A DNA stretch of 64,000 nucleotides from positions 496,001 to 560,000 of the forward strand of contig JAJQJQ010000010.1 of assembly GCA_028622995.1 (NCBI GenBank), given 5' to 3'. Source of the DNA: Panagrolaimus kolymaensis. Its lineage: Eukaryota > Nematoda > Chromadorea > Rhabditida > Panagrolaimidae. Under the pieces are notes generated by a model. That model saw only the letters and a list, made by a program, of their open reading frames with translations. It made no database searches and was not told where the DNA came from. Numbering within the stretch: position 1 is the stretch's first letter; each line of letters opens with the position of its first letter. The translations under genes and the position numbers were made by a program. Shown one piece after another: positions 34,610 to 56,050 of the stretch.

Positions 34610-36638
34610 AATTTTGCAAAAAAAAAACAGAAAATGAAAAATAAAAAATGTTAAAGTTGTTAATTGAAAAATTCGTTACAAAAAGCAACATGTATAAAAT
34701 TTTAACCTTTAAAAATAAAAAAGGAAGCAGCTTTTTTCATTTTTTGTTGTTTGAATGCTTGTTTTTCCTAACTTTGCGTTGTTATAGCTCTTTTTTGTTG
34801 TCTCTATTGTCCTCGCCTTCTCCGGTAGCAAAGTACTTAAATTCCATAAAGAAAAAATACGCTAAAAGAGAGTATGCGACAATTCATAATAGTAGTCCGG
34901 TTTGCACACTATCGTCCTCCTCATCTTCAGTCGTCAGCCGGTTGGTTGTTTTGCTAGGCCATGGAAAAACCCATCGAACGGATCTTGTCGTCGTCTACTA
35001 TGGGAAAAACTATTGCTTGCTTCTTATCCCTTTACTTTTGCTGCTAAAAAAATTATCAGCAGTTAGTTGGAAGGAAGCCTTGAGGTAAAAAGTCATGCAA
35101 AACAAAAATTTATGTTCAGCTTAATTTCCTTTCTATAATGCATTTTGTTTAAAGAGGAAAAAAGTAAGCATCAAATCAATTTCAAAAATTTGTGTTGTTT
35201 AAGGAAAAAAAGAGATTAACTTGCAAGAGAAGAAAAAAAGGAAGAAAGAAAAAGGGAAACTGATATCAATAAAAAAAGAGATTTCATCAAGAAACGCGTG
35301 ATGACAATGCGTTGTTGTTTGCATTATCAAAGTCCTCTTTGTGTTTTCAATATATTCATTTGATCCACAGAGGATTAAAGCTGTACTCTAGCATTATGAT
35401 AAGAAAAAAAAACTGATTACAGAATGGAATAATTCTGTGCTCTTAAGCTCTTTTTTATTTTCTCTCTACTTTGTTGTTCATAGAAGAAGAATAAAAAAGG
35501 AGGGGTTTATAGTATCTTTTTTTTTTCAGGCAAATAAAAAAGTATTGTAAGATATTAGGACGATTCAAATAATATTTTGAGGCACATTTTTATTGTTTGG
35601 TTGGTTGGCATTTGATTCTTATTCTTCTTTCTTTATATTTTTTTCTAGAAAGATAAGTGACATTGCTTTCTAGGCTGATTTATGAGTAAGGTCGTCTACG
35701 CTCAATATTTTTATTTTTCTTGCCCTTGATTTTGTTGTTGCTTTTTGTGATTGTGGTTCCAGTATGCCTTTGCTTTAACCTTTCACACATTTTTTGTGGT
35801 TAAGTCTCATTCAATGCATTTAAGAATGTTATTCGTTGGTTCTATAAATGGAAAAAATAAAAGTCAAATTAATGGTCTGATCATTTTTAAAATTTAAACT
35901 CTTCACTTCTTCATTTTTTTGCGCACATGGCTCATTGCTCGTTTTTCTTATTAACCAAAAAATTAAATGATTCGGCAGTGAATTTTTTTCATTCTTTACG
36001 ATCATCAATTTTTTTTGTAATGTTAACCTGAAAAAAAAAACGAAGGTGAATGGTTTTTGCGTTTATGTATCATCAATAAGAACAGAACGTCGTTGTTGTC
36101 AATTGATGGGTATTTTAAAATTTATAAAAAAATCCTTGCATTGATCGATGACCAGTTAGTTAGAAAAAAGAGACTTATGCTTTCTCATTTCATTTTATTT
36201 TTTGGTCAGCAGTTGTTAGTTGTTGAAAGCAGGTAACAGCAGCAGGGCCGTGCCGCTCGCCGAAATGCTCTCTCTCTATCGTTTTTCGAAAATTTGCTAA
36301 GATCAACTTGTTTTTTCTATTTTTTCGTGTTTATTTGCGATGAAAATAATCTTTATCTTGCGCCTTTTGCTTAGATTTATTGTATTTGAAATATAACGAT
36401 AAGACTCAATCAAAGACCATATGTTTGACATGAAATTTATGGCAACTCAAAAAAGACTTAATTAATTTATCTACAGTTAGTTAGTTTAGTGCCGCCCCTC
36501 ATAATGATAAAATTTAAAAAGCTCCATGTCGCGTTCAAAGGCAATCGTAGTTATTTGATATTTTTTGTTCATTCTTTGCTCGATCGAATGTTTTTCTCTT
36601 ATCTTGTTTTTCAAATTTATTTTATCCTTTTTTTTAGA
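34610..36638. other. Spacer inside duplication unit 2
   Basis: Identical in content to 29122-31150: non-coding, AT-rich, with the presumed saposin promoter toward its 3' end. Confidence 0.5.
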
Positions 36639-38551
36639 ATGAAGGTCGTAATTTTCTTGGCTTTGTTCTGCTTTGTGGGAACCCTTGCATACAAAGATGC
36701 ATATTTGAAATCAAACAAAACCCCTAAAAAGGCTGTTCAATTCACCAGTGTTTGCGATGAATGTCAAGATATCGTTAAACGTTTTGCTGAAGCTGCACGA
36801 AGCCCAGCTAAAATGGCAACCCTCAAGGAACTTCTCTCACTCATGTGTGAAGAAACTGAACATGTTACCGAATGCCGAGTAATTGTTAGCAAACTTGATT
36901 TGTTCATTGAAAAGCTTCTTCCATACCTTGTAAGCCTCATTTATAACTCCACTTTTTTTTTACCAATAATTTGCGTTTTAGAAAGATCCTAAAGCTATCT
37001 GCCACCGATTCCATATGTGCTCCAACTCCAAGATCAATCAATTCCACCGAGTTGGTCTTCTCTTCGCTAAGAAATATCTTAATGAAGTTGATGGAGCTCA
37101 TGATCTTATTTGTGAAGAATGCCAATTTGCTGCTCATGAACTTCAACAAGTTATTGATAATCATGATACCCAAACTCAAGTTCGAACTTTCATCTCACAA
37201 AACATTTGTGCCCGTCTTGGACAATATCGTGGAACTGTAAGACAAATATTTTAATTTTTTGCTTTAGATTTACCCAAAATTTTAGTGCGATATCGTTGTT
37301 GATGATTTCCTTCCCGATCTTTTCCAAGAAATCCACAACATGCTTCAAGATCCTAAACAAGTTTGTAAATTTACGAAAAATTACCCTTGATTAACTAATA
37401 ATTTTTTAGTTCTGCGTTGATTTGAAACTTTGCAGCCGCAAACAAATTGGTTTCCCCGATATGAGCGTTGAAGAAGTCAAGGTCAGTAAGAAAATCCTTT
37501 CGGGTCTCCTTGCATAAATGAAGCAAGCAAACTTCAAATCTGAAATAAAATCCCATTTCAAAATGCAATATTTTATCAGGAAACAAACATTTTGCATAAT
37601 TTTTCTGTACTTTTTTCAATTTCCTTACTTTGTAAACTAACACAATCACATGACGCGAGCGCACAGCGTTTCTTATTTTCACAATTTTTTTAAATACTAA
37701 CACCGCTCAAAATGTTGCATTCATTTTTTGAGCTTCGGTTTATTTCTATTTTCACTGCTATTTATATATTTTTGCGCTCAAACAAATAAAATTAAAATTC
37801 CAAATTTCAAAAAAACTTTTAAAAAAGTTTCATATTTTGTTTAGCACATGTTCAAAGGTCCAGCTCGTCTTCAACAATTCAAAAATGAACTTCACTTACT
37901 TGCCAGTAAAAAACACCCTGAAGTTTTGATGAGCTGTTTAGAATGCAAAATTGCCATCGATGCCCTTCTCATTGAAATGCGAACTGATAAAGAAGTTGTA
38001 AGTATCTAAGCTCACTGTATTTGAGAGGTAATAAGTATTTGGTTATAGAACAACCTTGCAGCAGATATTATTAATGGAGTTTGCCCTGGCTTGCCCACCA
38101 ACTTCAATGCTAGTTGCAATGATTTCTTAGGAATGTATGGTCCAACTGTTGTTAACATGACTTTATATCAATTCACTTCTGAAGATATCTGCTCTGGCAT
38201 GTTACATTCTTGCCCCAAACCAGATTCATGTATGTTGACGCATAAGATTTTAAGAAACTATAGTTCCCATTTTTAGATAAAGCCATCGCTAAACTTAGCT
38301 ACGTTGAAAAACAAGAAGCTGTTTGCGAAGCTTGCCACGGAATCAGCAAATTCATCGATGCTGAATTATCCGATACTGTTATCAAGCAAGAATTGGTTGA
38401 AGGCATGAGGCAATTTTTATGCAGCAAAGCTCCTAAATCCGCTTACCATCTTTGCTCAAACTTGGCTAAAGGCTATCTTCCCCTTGCCTTAAACAGAATT
38501 GAACAATTCATTGGTGAAGGTAAACTTTGCCAAAAAGTACATGCATGTTAA
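36639..38551 (+). CDS. Secreted protein with four saposin B-type domains, copy 2
   Basis: Exons 36639-36929, 36982-37236, 37286-37360, 37410-37481, 37845-37997, 38049-38229 and 38277-38551 are the copy-1 exons shifted by 5,488. The encoded 433-aa protein is identical, with signal peptide and four saposin domains. The promoter region is also duplicated, so if real both copies should be expressed alike and dosage would double. Confidence 0.9.
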
Positions 38552-39423
38552 AAAGACAAGATTACAAGGTTAACATCGGCGTTTAACTCTTCATTTCTTC
38601 TAGTCTGTAAAAAAAATTATTGGCATTTCATTTCCTTCATTCATTCATTCATCAGTTTTTTTGTTTCTTTTTCATTTTTTTCCTTCATTGTTTTGTTCGA
38701 AATAATATCTTTGTTTGTGTGTGGCTGATAAAAAAATAAATAAATATATTGCAAATACTTGTTGCTTTCCAACTTTTTAATTGAGCCTCGTAATTGTAAA
38801 CAAATTTAAAAAATTGAAAAATGAAAAGTAGTTTTTTTTACAACCTTTGATTTCTTTCGATTTATTCGTTCGCTTTGTTTTTTCACACATATTTTAATGT
38901 AATGTGAGAAATTGCTAGACGAAAAATATGACTATGATTCAAAAAAAGTTAACGGAAGTTAACCTTTGATTCAGTCGTTCGCAGTTAGTTGAATATCTTT
39001 TTTTTTGCTTTGCGAAACCTATAAAAATTGTGAAATAGTTGAAATAAAAAAAAGTGCAAGTGTAATATTTTACTCATATGCCACGTGTTTTTCATTATAA
39101 ATATTACGATTCATACACTTTTTTGGGTCTAAAAAACATGTCAAGTATAAAAAAATTATTTAAAATTTATGACTTTTAAATTACGATAAAAAATTATTAA
39201 GATTAGTTTTCTTACTTCCTGTTTCTTGATGCTGAAAGTTTTTTTACTTTTTAAGGGATTTTTTAGTTTTATTATAAAACACGAAATAAAAAACAAAAAA
39301 TAAAGTTATTCTTTGGATATAAAAATAAAAAATAAACTTAGTTTACATAATTAATAAAAATGGTGGGAGTCTGGTGGCGGAAAGGACGGCGATGTATGCA
39401 TTCAATATGAGGTCATTTATTTT
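38552..39423. other. Convergent spacer
   Basis: Saposin copy 2 3' flank, the end of duplication unit 2 at 39276, and the 3' UTR of the minus-strand EGF gene. Nothing else recognised. Confidence 0.5.
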
Positions 39424-40080
39424 TTAGTTTTTTCGTGGAGGAGAAACAATTTGTTGTTGAGGAGCAACTGGAGCTTGTGGAGCAGTAATGGCTTCCATAC
39501 CGGCAGTTGGTGGAGCTACAGCTTCGCATCGTTCACCTGAGAATCCAAGATTGCATATGCATGAGAAGCGACTTTGAGTTCCCATGCACAAACCGCGGCC
39601 ATTACAATCGCGAGAACTGTCACAATAAGCTTAAACGAGATTAAGATAAAAAAGATGATATTACTTTAATGAAACTTACTATCTTCACATCGGGTTCCAG
39701 CATATCCAAGGGAGCAAAGGCAAATAGGGGATTGTCTCGTTCCAAAGCACGTTCCTCGATTATTACATTCAGCAGCGGTACAGGTCTAAAAAATACAAAT
39801 CAAAAAGAAAATTTTTGAGACTATTAAAGAAAAACTATACCTCAGCCATATTTGTTGGAACAGCAATGGTTACGGGTTGTTGAGGCTGTTGTGGCAGTTG
39901 AGGTTGACCAGGAACAGGTCCTTGAATACCACTTTGTTGTTGAGCTTGTCTTGCATGACGTTTCAAATATGGTTGTTTAATTGGGTCTTTATAATATCTT
40001 GAACGGCCGCTTTTATCAGCTCTATCAGCGGCTACAATAACAGTAGCGAAAATAAGAAAAGCAACCAAAACTTTAAACAT
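39424..40080 (-). CDS. Secreted protein with two EGF-like domains
   Basis: Three exons, 40080-39841, 39785-39680 and 39629-39424, giving 183 aa. A signal peptide (MFKVLVAFLIFATVIVAADR) leads to a basic segment (YLKRHARQ, possible furin site) and a Gln/Pro-rich linker. Two EGF-like modules follow, each largely in its own exon: one from CTAAECNNRGTCFG to CSLGYAGTRCED and one from CDSSRDCNGRGLCMG to CNLGFSGERCE. Both keep the six-cysteine spacing and the GxxGxxC end. The tail is Ala/Pro/Gln-rich. No transmembrane segment, so it is secreted and probably an adhesive, matrix or ligand-like protein. No calcium-binding EGF consensus is obvious. Specific family not recognised. Confidence 0.85.
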
Positions 40081-40730
40081 TTTTAATTTTATTAATGATA
40101 ATTTTGTAGCCTACTACTATCGCTCACAAAAATGGATGGAAAAAATGAAAAGACAAAATTTGAGATTTTAAAAACAATGTCAAATTTTTAGCAGCCCACA
40201 CTGTTCAGCCTATTAAAATAATTTTCCAAATTTTAATCGGGTCAAGGTTTTCAACTTAACACCAGATATATGACCGCCTGCTTTTTTTCTTCTTTAAAAA
40301 TAAAATTACGGACAATTTTTTTTAATCGGGAAAACACACCATTGTTGGCGCCTATAATAATTCCATAAAAAATGGACGATGTATATAAAACTTTTATTTC
40401 TTTGATTTCAAATATGTTCAAACACTGAGAAATAAAAAAAGCGCATTCATCCAAAACTTTTTACTTTTTTTATTTAACAATTAAAATTTAGTGTTGCAAT
40501 TGACTGAGATTTAATAATAACAATGAAATGAGATTTGGACTTTCAAAAATCAAGCATCGATGGAACGAGCAATTATGATTTTTTATTTTTTAAAATCTTT
40601 TACTTTAATTTCACAAAATTTGTATTGAAAAAAAAATCAAAGAAGAATTTTACTTGTACGATTTGCAGAAAATTCTGTTTCATTACTATGAATTACTTTG
40701 TTTTTTTCTTCTTCTAATTTGAATAATACA
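40081..40730. other. Intergenic, AT-rich
   Basis: Upstream region of the EGF gene. Open frames are low-complexity; no gene or repeat recognised. Confidence 0.4.
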
Positions 40731-40734
40731 TGCC

Positions 40735-42250
40735 AGAAAAAAGGAGTCAAATGACCACTGATTTGGCATCCTCCTTTTTAATTTGGAGTGTCGTTTCTGT
40801 CTGTATGTTTGTCTGTATGTCGGTTCTGCTTTTATTTTGTTTTGTCCCGATAGCCTAGATCAGTTTTTTACGCTGATTCCGAAAATGTTGGTCTCACGCT
40901 TCGGAGAGTCAAGGATCCCTATGTTTTGGTCAATTTAAATTTGCATTTTTTGAAATTTTTCTCGACACGAAAGTTTCTCTTTTCTTTTTTTGAAAGCATT
41001 TTTGGAAGTGAAAAATTTGTTTTTTCTCTGATTGTCTGCATTGAAATTTTTAGGTGGATATTTAGTTGTTTTTGGGTGGATATTTGGTGGCTTTTGGATG
41101 ACTTTTGGGTGGCTTTTGGGTGCACATTTAGTTGTGTTTGGGCGAATGTTTAGTTATGTTTGGTGAGATGTAAAATGGTTTTTGAGTGGACATTTAGTTG
41201 TTTTTGGTGAGATGTTTGATTGAGTTTGGTTAGATATTTGGTGGCTTTTGGGTGAATGTTTAGTTGTTTGTGTTGTAATGTATTAATCGATATTTAAATG
41301 TTTTTGGGTGGATATTTGGTGGTTTTTGGGTCAAAACGGATTTGGTTCCGAAGAGTCCAAGTATAATTTGGCTTATGGAATGAACCCCGAAGATGTCAAG
41401 ATATATCCGACTATGAGATATATGAAAAGCGTGGCCCAGAGAAACCGTCGTTAATTGGAGACGATTTATATCGTAAATTTTGAAGGTCTGCCGAAGGCAG
41501 AGCTCCAAAATTAACCATGAAAATGGAATGTTGGCCGAAGGGCCCTGTTGTTTATTGTAATTGCATTGTTGTAAACATGTAAGCGTTCGGCACATTTTTT
41601 TTATAATATTTGGGTGGATATTTAGTTGTTTTTGGGTGAGATGTAAGATGGTTTTCGGGTTGATATTTAATGATTTTCGGGTGATTGTTTGATTATGTTT
41701 GGTTCGATATTTGGTTGTTTTTGGGTTGAAATGTGTTTTGGGGCCTGAAGGGCCCATGTGTAATTAGACCTATGGAATGGACCTCGAAGTGGTTAAGATG
41801 TAGCCGAATATGAGAGATATGGAAATGCATGGCCCAGGAAACCGTTGATTATTGGAGAAGATTTTTTTGTAAAATTTAGGAGGTCTGCCGTAGGCAGGGC
41901 TCCAAAATTTACCATGAAAAATGGAATGTAAGCCTGTAAGGCCATGGACAATGTTGTTTATTTTAATTGTATTGTTGTAGACACGCATGGGTGTTTGGGC
42001 ACTCTATTTTTTTCCAATTTTGCACCCTCTAAAAAAGCACATAATCTCCCCTTTGATAATTTTTTAGAATTCCTAAAAGCAGGTCTACTCTCTAGGGTTC
42101 TCAAAAAATACCTTAATGTGTAAAATGTCCACGTTTTGATTGTAAAAATGTAACGGTTTCGAAGATTGTTTGTTTGTATGTTTAGTTTGAGGGACTTACC
42201 GAAGGTAAGGCCCCAATGTTCTTGTTCCATAATAAAGAAGTCAAAAGCCA
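40735..42250. repeat. Repeat patch: minisatellite, ~398-bp repeats and small hairpins
   Basis: Base composition changes abruptly to G/T-rich on the plus strand. It contains a degenerate ~22-bp tandem repeat (41053-41735, interrupted) and two diverged ~270-bp blocks offset by about 398 bases (about 41332-41600 and 41730-42000). Short perfect hairpins occur throughout. Frames here (for example 41260-41757 minus) simply translate the repeats. No transposase or reverse-transcriptase motif seen. Confidence 0.75.
41053..41735. repeat. Degenerate ~22-bp minisatellite, interrupted
   Basis: Units resemble GGTGGATATTTAGTTGTTTT plus TG, with substitutions and short deletions. Main block 41053-41275, shorter blocks at about 41299-41331 and 41609-41735. 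The last two flank the first ~270-bp block, so the two repeat types alternate. Confidence 0.75.
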
Positions 42251-44820
42251 GCGCAATCCTTTTTCTTTCACTCACAAAAATAAGATTTTATTCTTCTGAT
42301 TCATCAGACCATGAAATTTTGTCAAAACAATGAAAAAAGCAAAGAAAAGAGAGGAAAGAGTTACCGGTATAATCATCGCTAATGAAGTCATAGACATAAG
42401 TCTTCTTGCTTGCGCACATTGCATTGCTTTACAAATTATGTGCCAATGTCATTTTTATTCTTTGACTTCTTTTTTATTTTTACTATTTTTAAAACAACAA
42501 CGCAAATGTCAAATTTTCGTGTTCAACAAAAAAAACTTAAAAAAAAGAAGACATTATTGCTTGAAACAAAAAAAAGAAGAAAGATGCTATTGCTTCCGGT
42601 AGCGCGATTAATGCCTTCGTCGTCGTTGTTTGTTACCTAATTTGTCTTTCTTTTTTTTTCTCTCCCATTTTTCGGATCAAAAGAGCCTTTATTCAAATAC
42701 AATTGTGTTTGTTCATGGTTGTTTTTGAAGGTTGGAGTGTTGCGCGAGTGTGCCGCAATTTGGATTAGCATATCAAAAAAAAGAGAGAGCACAGCATCGA
42801 TCATCAATCATCGATATATTTATTATTAAGAAGGAAAAAAAGAGATGAAGGCTAATCTGATCATCAAATTCCCTTTTTTGTTGTTCAAAAAGGATCATGC
42901 CGAAATAAAAAAAATGAAATGAAAAGGGTTGTTGCGTTGTTTTGCAAATTGGTTCATTGTTTCCTCATTTTATTTTTAAGTGACCGCAAAATGGTTATTC
43001 ACGGTAGCCGTTGTCAAAAATGATAAACAGCCCGGAAATGCAAATTTTCTTTTTGTATTTTGCGTTCTTTTTTTTCGATGTAACACATTTGCATGATCGT
43101 CTTTTTGTTTTCCAAAAAATAAATTAAATTGCGCTTACTTTTTTTTGTGCTGAACCCGAATTTTTTTCTTATAAACAAAGAAATTTTGATATATCGCCAT
43201 CTTTTTACTTCCTGCCTTGTTGCTAAAAGCTATTGTTTTATTACATTAATCATAAAAAAATGCAAAAAAGCTTTTTCATCTTCATTTTTTTTTTTATATT
43301 CGTGCGACAAATATGCGCATCAATTAACTTATAAAAAAGTGGGTGTATATAATAAAAATTCCATAACTAATACATCGACGAAGATGAAAAAAAAAATGAA
43401 AAATATAAAAGAAGTATCTCTTTTTTTCCTTTTTGCTCTTTATTTAAGCTAAAAGAAAAAAGAATTGACTTCTATATTTTTTTTTTAGTTTAGTTTTTGA
43501 AGTATCATTTTCTGCTTCAAGTATTTTTCTTAAATAATTTGGAGATTTTTTTAAAGCCGTTAAAATTCACACTCAATTTTCTGTGACCACTGGCCGGTCA
43601 AATGCGTCGACGCGTGAATGGTTCTTTTTTTTTATTAGCTTCTGCAAATTGAAGGCGGAGTTAATAAAAAAGCAAGCGACAAAGAAGTGAGGGAAAGAGA
43701 GAGACTTGTCATTTGAGGGACAACTTACTTTTTTTCCTTCTTCCGTTGGCCTTTTCTTTTTTAACCTACAAAGCTCAGGTTTTAACAAATTTGGCATAAC
43801 AGCATAACATAGATCATCGGTCAAGGTTTTTTTCTTTCATTCATCCATTCTTCTTCGATGAGGGAAGATCTACCTTCTTCTTGTCAAATAAAAAAAAGAG
43901 ATTCTTTTGTTTGATAATTTCTTTCTATTTTTATTTTTTTGATAATAAATAAATTTGAGGTTATCGCCGCAATAAAAAAAAAAGTGAACGGAGGACGTCT
44001 TAATCGGGATTTTGTGCAATATAAGGATCTCTCGTTGTCATTGGACTTGATGGCTCAATTCTCATTACAATTTGTCCTGTTTGTTACTCCTTTACCCGCC
44101 TCCATTTATTTTTATTTTTTCATTCATTTTTCTTTATTTTTTCTGTGGCAAAAAAAACGACGACTGCAGCTAAAAGAACATTTGTTTCTTATTATAAAAA
44201 TATTTTTGCATTTATGATGTCCTTATTTATTTTTATTTTTTACAATCCTGGGTGTAAATTTCTATTTTTGCCTATTTTTTCTTCATAATTTATCAAACAT
44301 ATATACATATATTTTTGTCGTCGTCGGCCTTTCTCAGGATGTTTGTTTCTTGCGCGTGTGTTTTTATTTTATTTTTTTATTTATATTTTTTTTCTAGCGT
44401 ACGCCTCATTTGATAGCGTTTAGTTTTTTTGCTCTTGATACATGTTGTTGCGCCACCGCCGTTTAAGGATGGCGTAAATTTTTTCCTTAGTTTTTTTAAA
44501 TAGTTTATTTTGCCTTAACTCTGACATTTTTAAGTGCTATTTTTAAAATCTGTATGTTTTTTGAAGGTCTTAAAAATGCCTGTGTTTTTTTTACGGAAAA
44601 AAAATCTCGTCTTACGATTTTTACTTTATACATATTTTTTGCCACCGTTTTACCCAATCAAAATTGCAGTTAATTTGCTTCCTTTTTTTGCGATGACTTT
44701 TCTTTATCCGTGTTATTTAAAAAATTTTATTCTAAGCATTATTAGAGCTAATAAGCCGCTGCTGTAATTATTTTATTTTTTTATAGAATATGCAATTCCA
44801 TTAATAATAATAAACAAAAA
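42251..44820. other. Upstream region of the collagen gene
   Basis: AT-rich, with many T-runs. Several low-complexity frames on both strands but none with a domain, signal peptide plus splice partner, or GC shift suggesting coding. No RNA gene seen. Confidence 0.45.
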
Positions 44821-53418
<8,598 letters not shown>

Positions 53419-56050
53419 TTTAAAAAATAAAATAAAAATCAATCTTTAATTCTTCTTTTTTTCTTATTCGTTGCTTTATTTTTTTATTTATCTCACAATC
53501 AGATATCATTTTTGTTATTTTATTTTTAATTATCAGTTTAAATAAAACTTTTTTAATAATAAATATTTAAAAATTATAATGATTCAGGTTGCCCATATCG
53601 GAGTTTCAAAAACATAAAAACAGATCATCATAAAAAAAGTTTCTTAAAATATTTTTGGCCAGCTTTTTTTTAGACAAGCATCTTTCTATCTGTAATACCG
53701 GTTTTTTTTGTCTCCGTAAACTACCACTTTATTTTAAAACGCGAGAAAACAAAAATTTATGCCTCAAAGAAAAAAAAACACTTTTTTGTTTTTTTGGTCA
53801 TTTTCTATTCCATTCCTTTATTTTTCTTTTTCGCAATTAATAACCGTTATATAAAAGTATGTAATTTTATTTTAACGCTTATTATAAATTATTGCTTTTT
53901 TCTTCTTTTTGACAAACGCCGCCGATGGCAAACAGAAAAAAGGTTTTTGTCCAAAAAGAAGACGAATAAAGAAATTTTTCGTTCAGTCCAGCAGCATCTG
54001 CGCTCCTTCTTTTCTAAAAACTAACAACAACGACTGTCAAAACATAAAATTTTTTTATTTTGACATGGTTGTTGACAAGCGCAAACGATCTATCTATCTG
54101 TGTTTCTGCTATTTTACTCTTTTTTTTCTTCGTTGGATCCCAATCTTAGTTTTTAAAAAATATTATAGTTTCTAAAAGAAGATTTTAAATCAATTCTCAT
54201 GTTTATATTTGAAAAAAAACATTTTATAATAAAATAAACTCATTTAAAAAAAAGCTTATTTTAAGCATCCTTTTCCATCCTCACCTTGTTTTAAGACAGA
54301 CCGATCGTTAGTGGTATCCTCGTTTGCTTATTTGTATGTAAGTGTTTGTATCCGCTCACAATTGAATTTTTCAAGTGCTGAGCGCAAAAATATTCAATTC
54401 TTTGAATTGGTCATTCTTTTCTTATCCTCCTTCGATTTTTTAAAAATACAAATGTTTCTTTTTATTTTTTACATAAATGTTTGTTTGAGCTATATTTCCA
54501 ACCGCTACCGGGAATGAGTGAGTGAGAATGAGTGGAAATAACTGGCTTTTATTTAAAGAAGTAGCTTGCTTGTTAATCAAAGTCAAGTGTCAATACTATG
54601 TATGCGTGTGAGAGAGCAACAACAATAAATTTTCTCCAAATAAGTGATTGTTTTCGAACAAGAGAGACTAGACTCACTCGCGCGACGAACACTTATTTTG
54701 CTTTCAAATATTTTTTTGTCTTTTCTTCGTAAATCTTAATTTATCTTTTTTTTGTTGGTGTTGTTTCTATTGCACTTTATCAACATTCCATTTTCCCTTT
54801 TTAAATGATTGTTGTTTAAAAAGATTTAACGCCTTTTCTTCCATTCAAAATTACATTCCATTCTGCTCAATTAAGTTTTGTCTTAAAAAATAAATTAAGT
54901 TTGATTTTAATACCATTATCTTCGTTACTTACTTTCAAGGCTCTTAAAAATAAAGAAAGAATATTTAATTTGACAAAATCTTCAAAATTTTATTCCTCCA
55001 TTTTTAAGGGAGAAAAAAATGCGAGGCCATTTACCAGAAATCAATGCGGGTTTTTCTCTCTCTCTTTTTTCTGTATTTTTTTCATTCATTTCACTTTGTT
55101 CAGCTTATTGCCTTTCTCCACTTACTACTACTATGAATTTTTTCTTTTTTTTTTCATCGTTCAGCACGCGTCGAAGGTCATCATCATCTAAAAATGGGCT
55201 CCACAAATTTTTCGCTTTTTTTCTTTCTTTACTGCGCGTTCAAAATTTCTTTCGATTAGCAAAAAAAGCAGGCGGCTCTCAATGACAAATGAGTCTTTCT
55301 TTTTCTTCCTTTATTTTTTATTTTCTAAATGAATGAGCTTTTTTTAAAACCTTCCATTTTTTAGTTTTAAACCAAAAACGTTACTGTCATGGCTAAAATG
55401 GAGTATGGTTCTCTTTCAATTATTTCTTACCTAATTTTTTCGTTTCATTTTCTTCTTTTCTTTGGTAAATAACTACCAATTTACTTCTTTCCAAAATATT
55501 CATATCTTCCTTCACCTCAAAACAAACGCTTCTTTTCATCATTTTTACATGAACCTTATAATTTATTTTAGTTTCATAAAATATTCACGCATTTTAATAA
55601 ATATTCATTCCTCCATTTTTTTATTTTCTCATTATTTATTAAGTTTATGTCGCGCAGCAGTTTGGTTTGACGCAGGAAGTTGTCATTTGGTTTGTGTATG
55701 TGGTCCCTCTACCTGGACTTCAAAAAGAATAAAGTAAACAATATTTCTTTTATTTTTCAAAAAGTTTATTTTATTTAAATCTTGCTGCTTCTTTCTTTTT
55801 TTCCTTCCTTTGTCTAAGAAATAAGTAAAAACTCCGGTTTTGTGTCGCCGCTTCGCATTTTTTTTGTTTGACCATCATAAATATTTACACCTTCTTCTTC
55901 CTGTTCGTTCGTTTCCATGCATATTTATTATTTTATCAATTTTTTGTTTGTGAATGAAGCCATATAATTAAAATTTATTTATTAAGCTCCAAAAACTGAT
56001 GCATTTCATTATTCCATTCAAAACGCGACGATTATTGTAAATCTCAAAGG
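53419..56050. other. Intergenic, gene-poor
   Basis: AT-rich, with T-runs and scattered low-complexity frames on both strands. No signal peptide, domain, RNA gene or clear repeat recognised. Confidence 0.4.

Larger units (their letters stand above)
33789..39276. repeat. 5,488-bp direct tandem duplication, unit 2
   Basis: Same sequence as 28301-33788 at a constant offset of 5,488. At 39277 it continues into unique sequence leading to the EGF gene. Confidence 0.97.

Noticed and set aside
41260..41757. 165-codon minus-strand frame in the repeat patch
   Set aside because: Its sequence is the translation of the minisatellite and ~398-bp repeats (NPKTT/NIHPKT periodicity), not a protein family.
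55462..55737. 91-codon frame ending with a Cys-containing stretch (CHLVCVCGP)
   Set aside because: Mostly Phe/Ile/Ser low complexity, with no signal peptide or splice partner; the cysteines alone are not enough.
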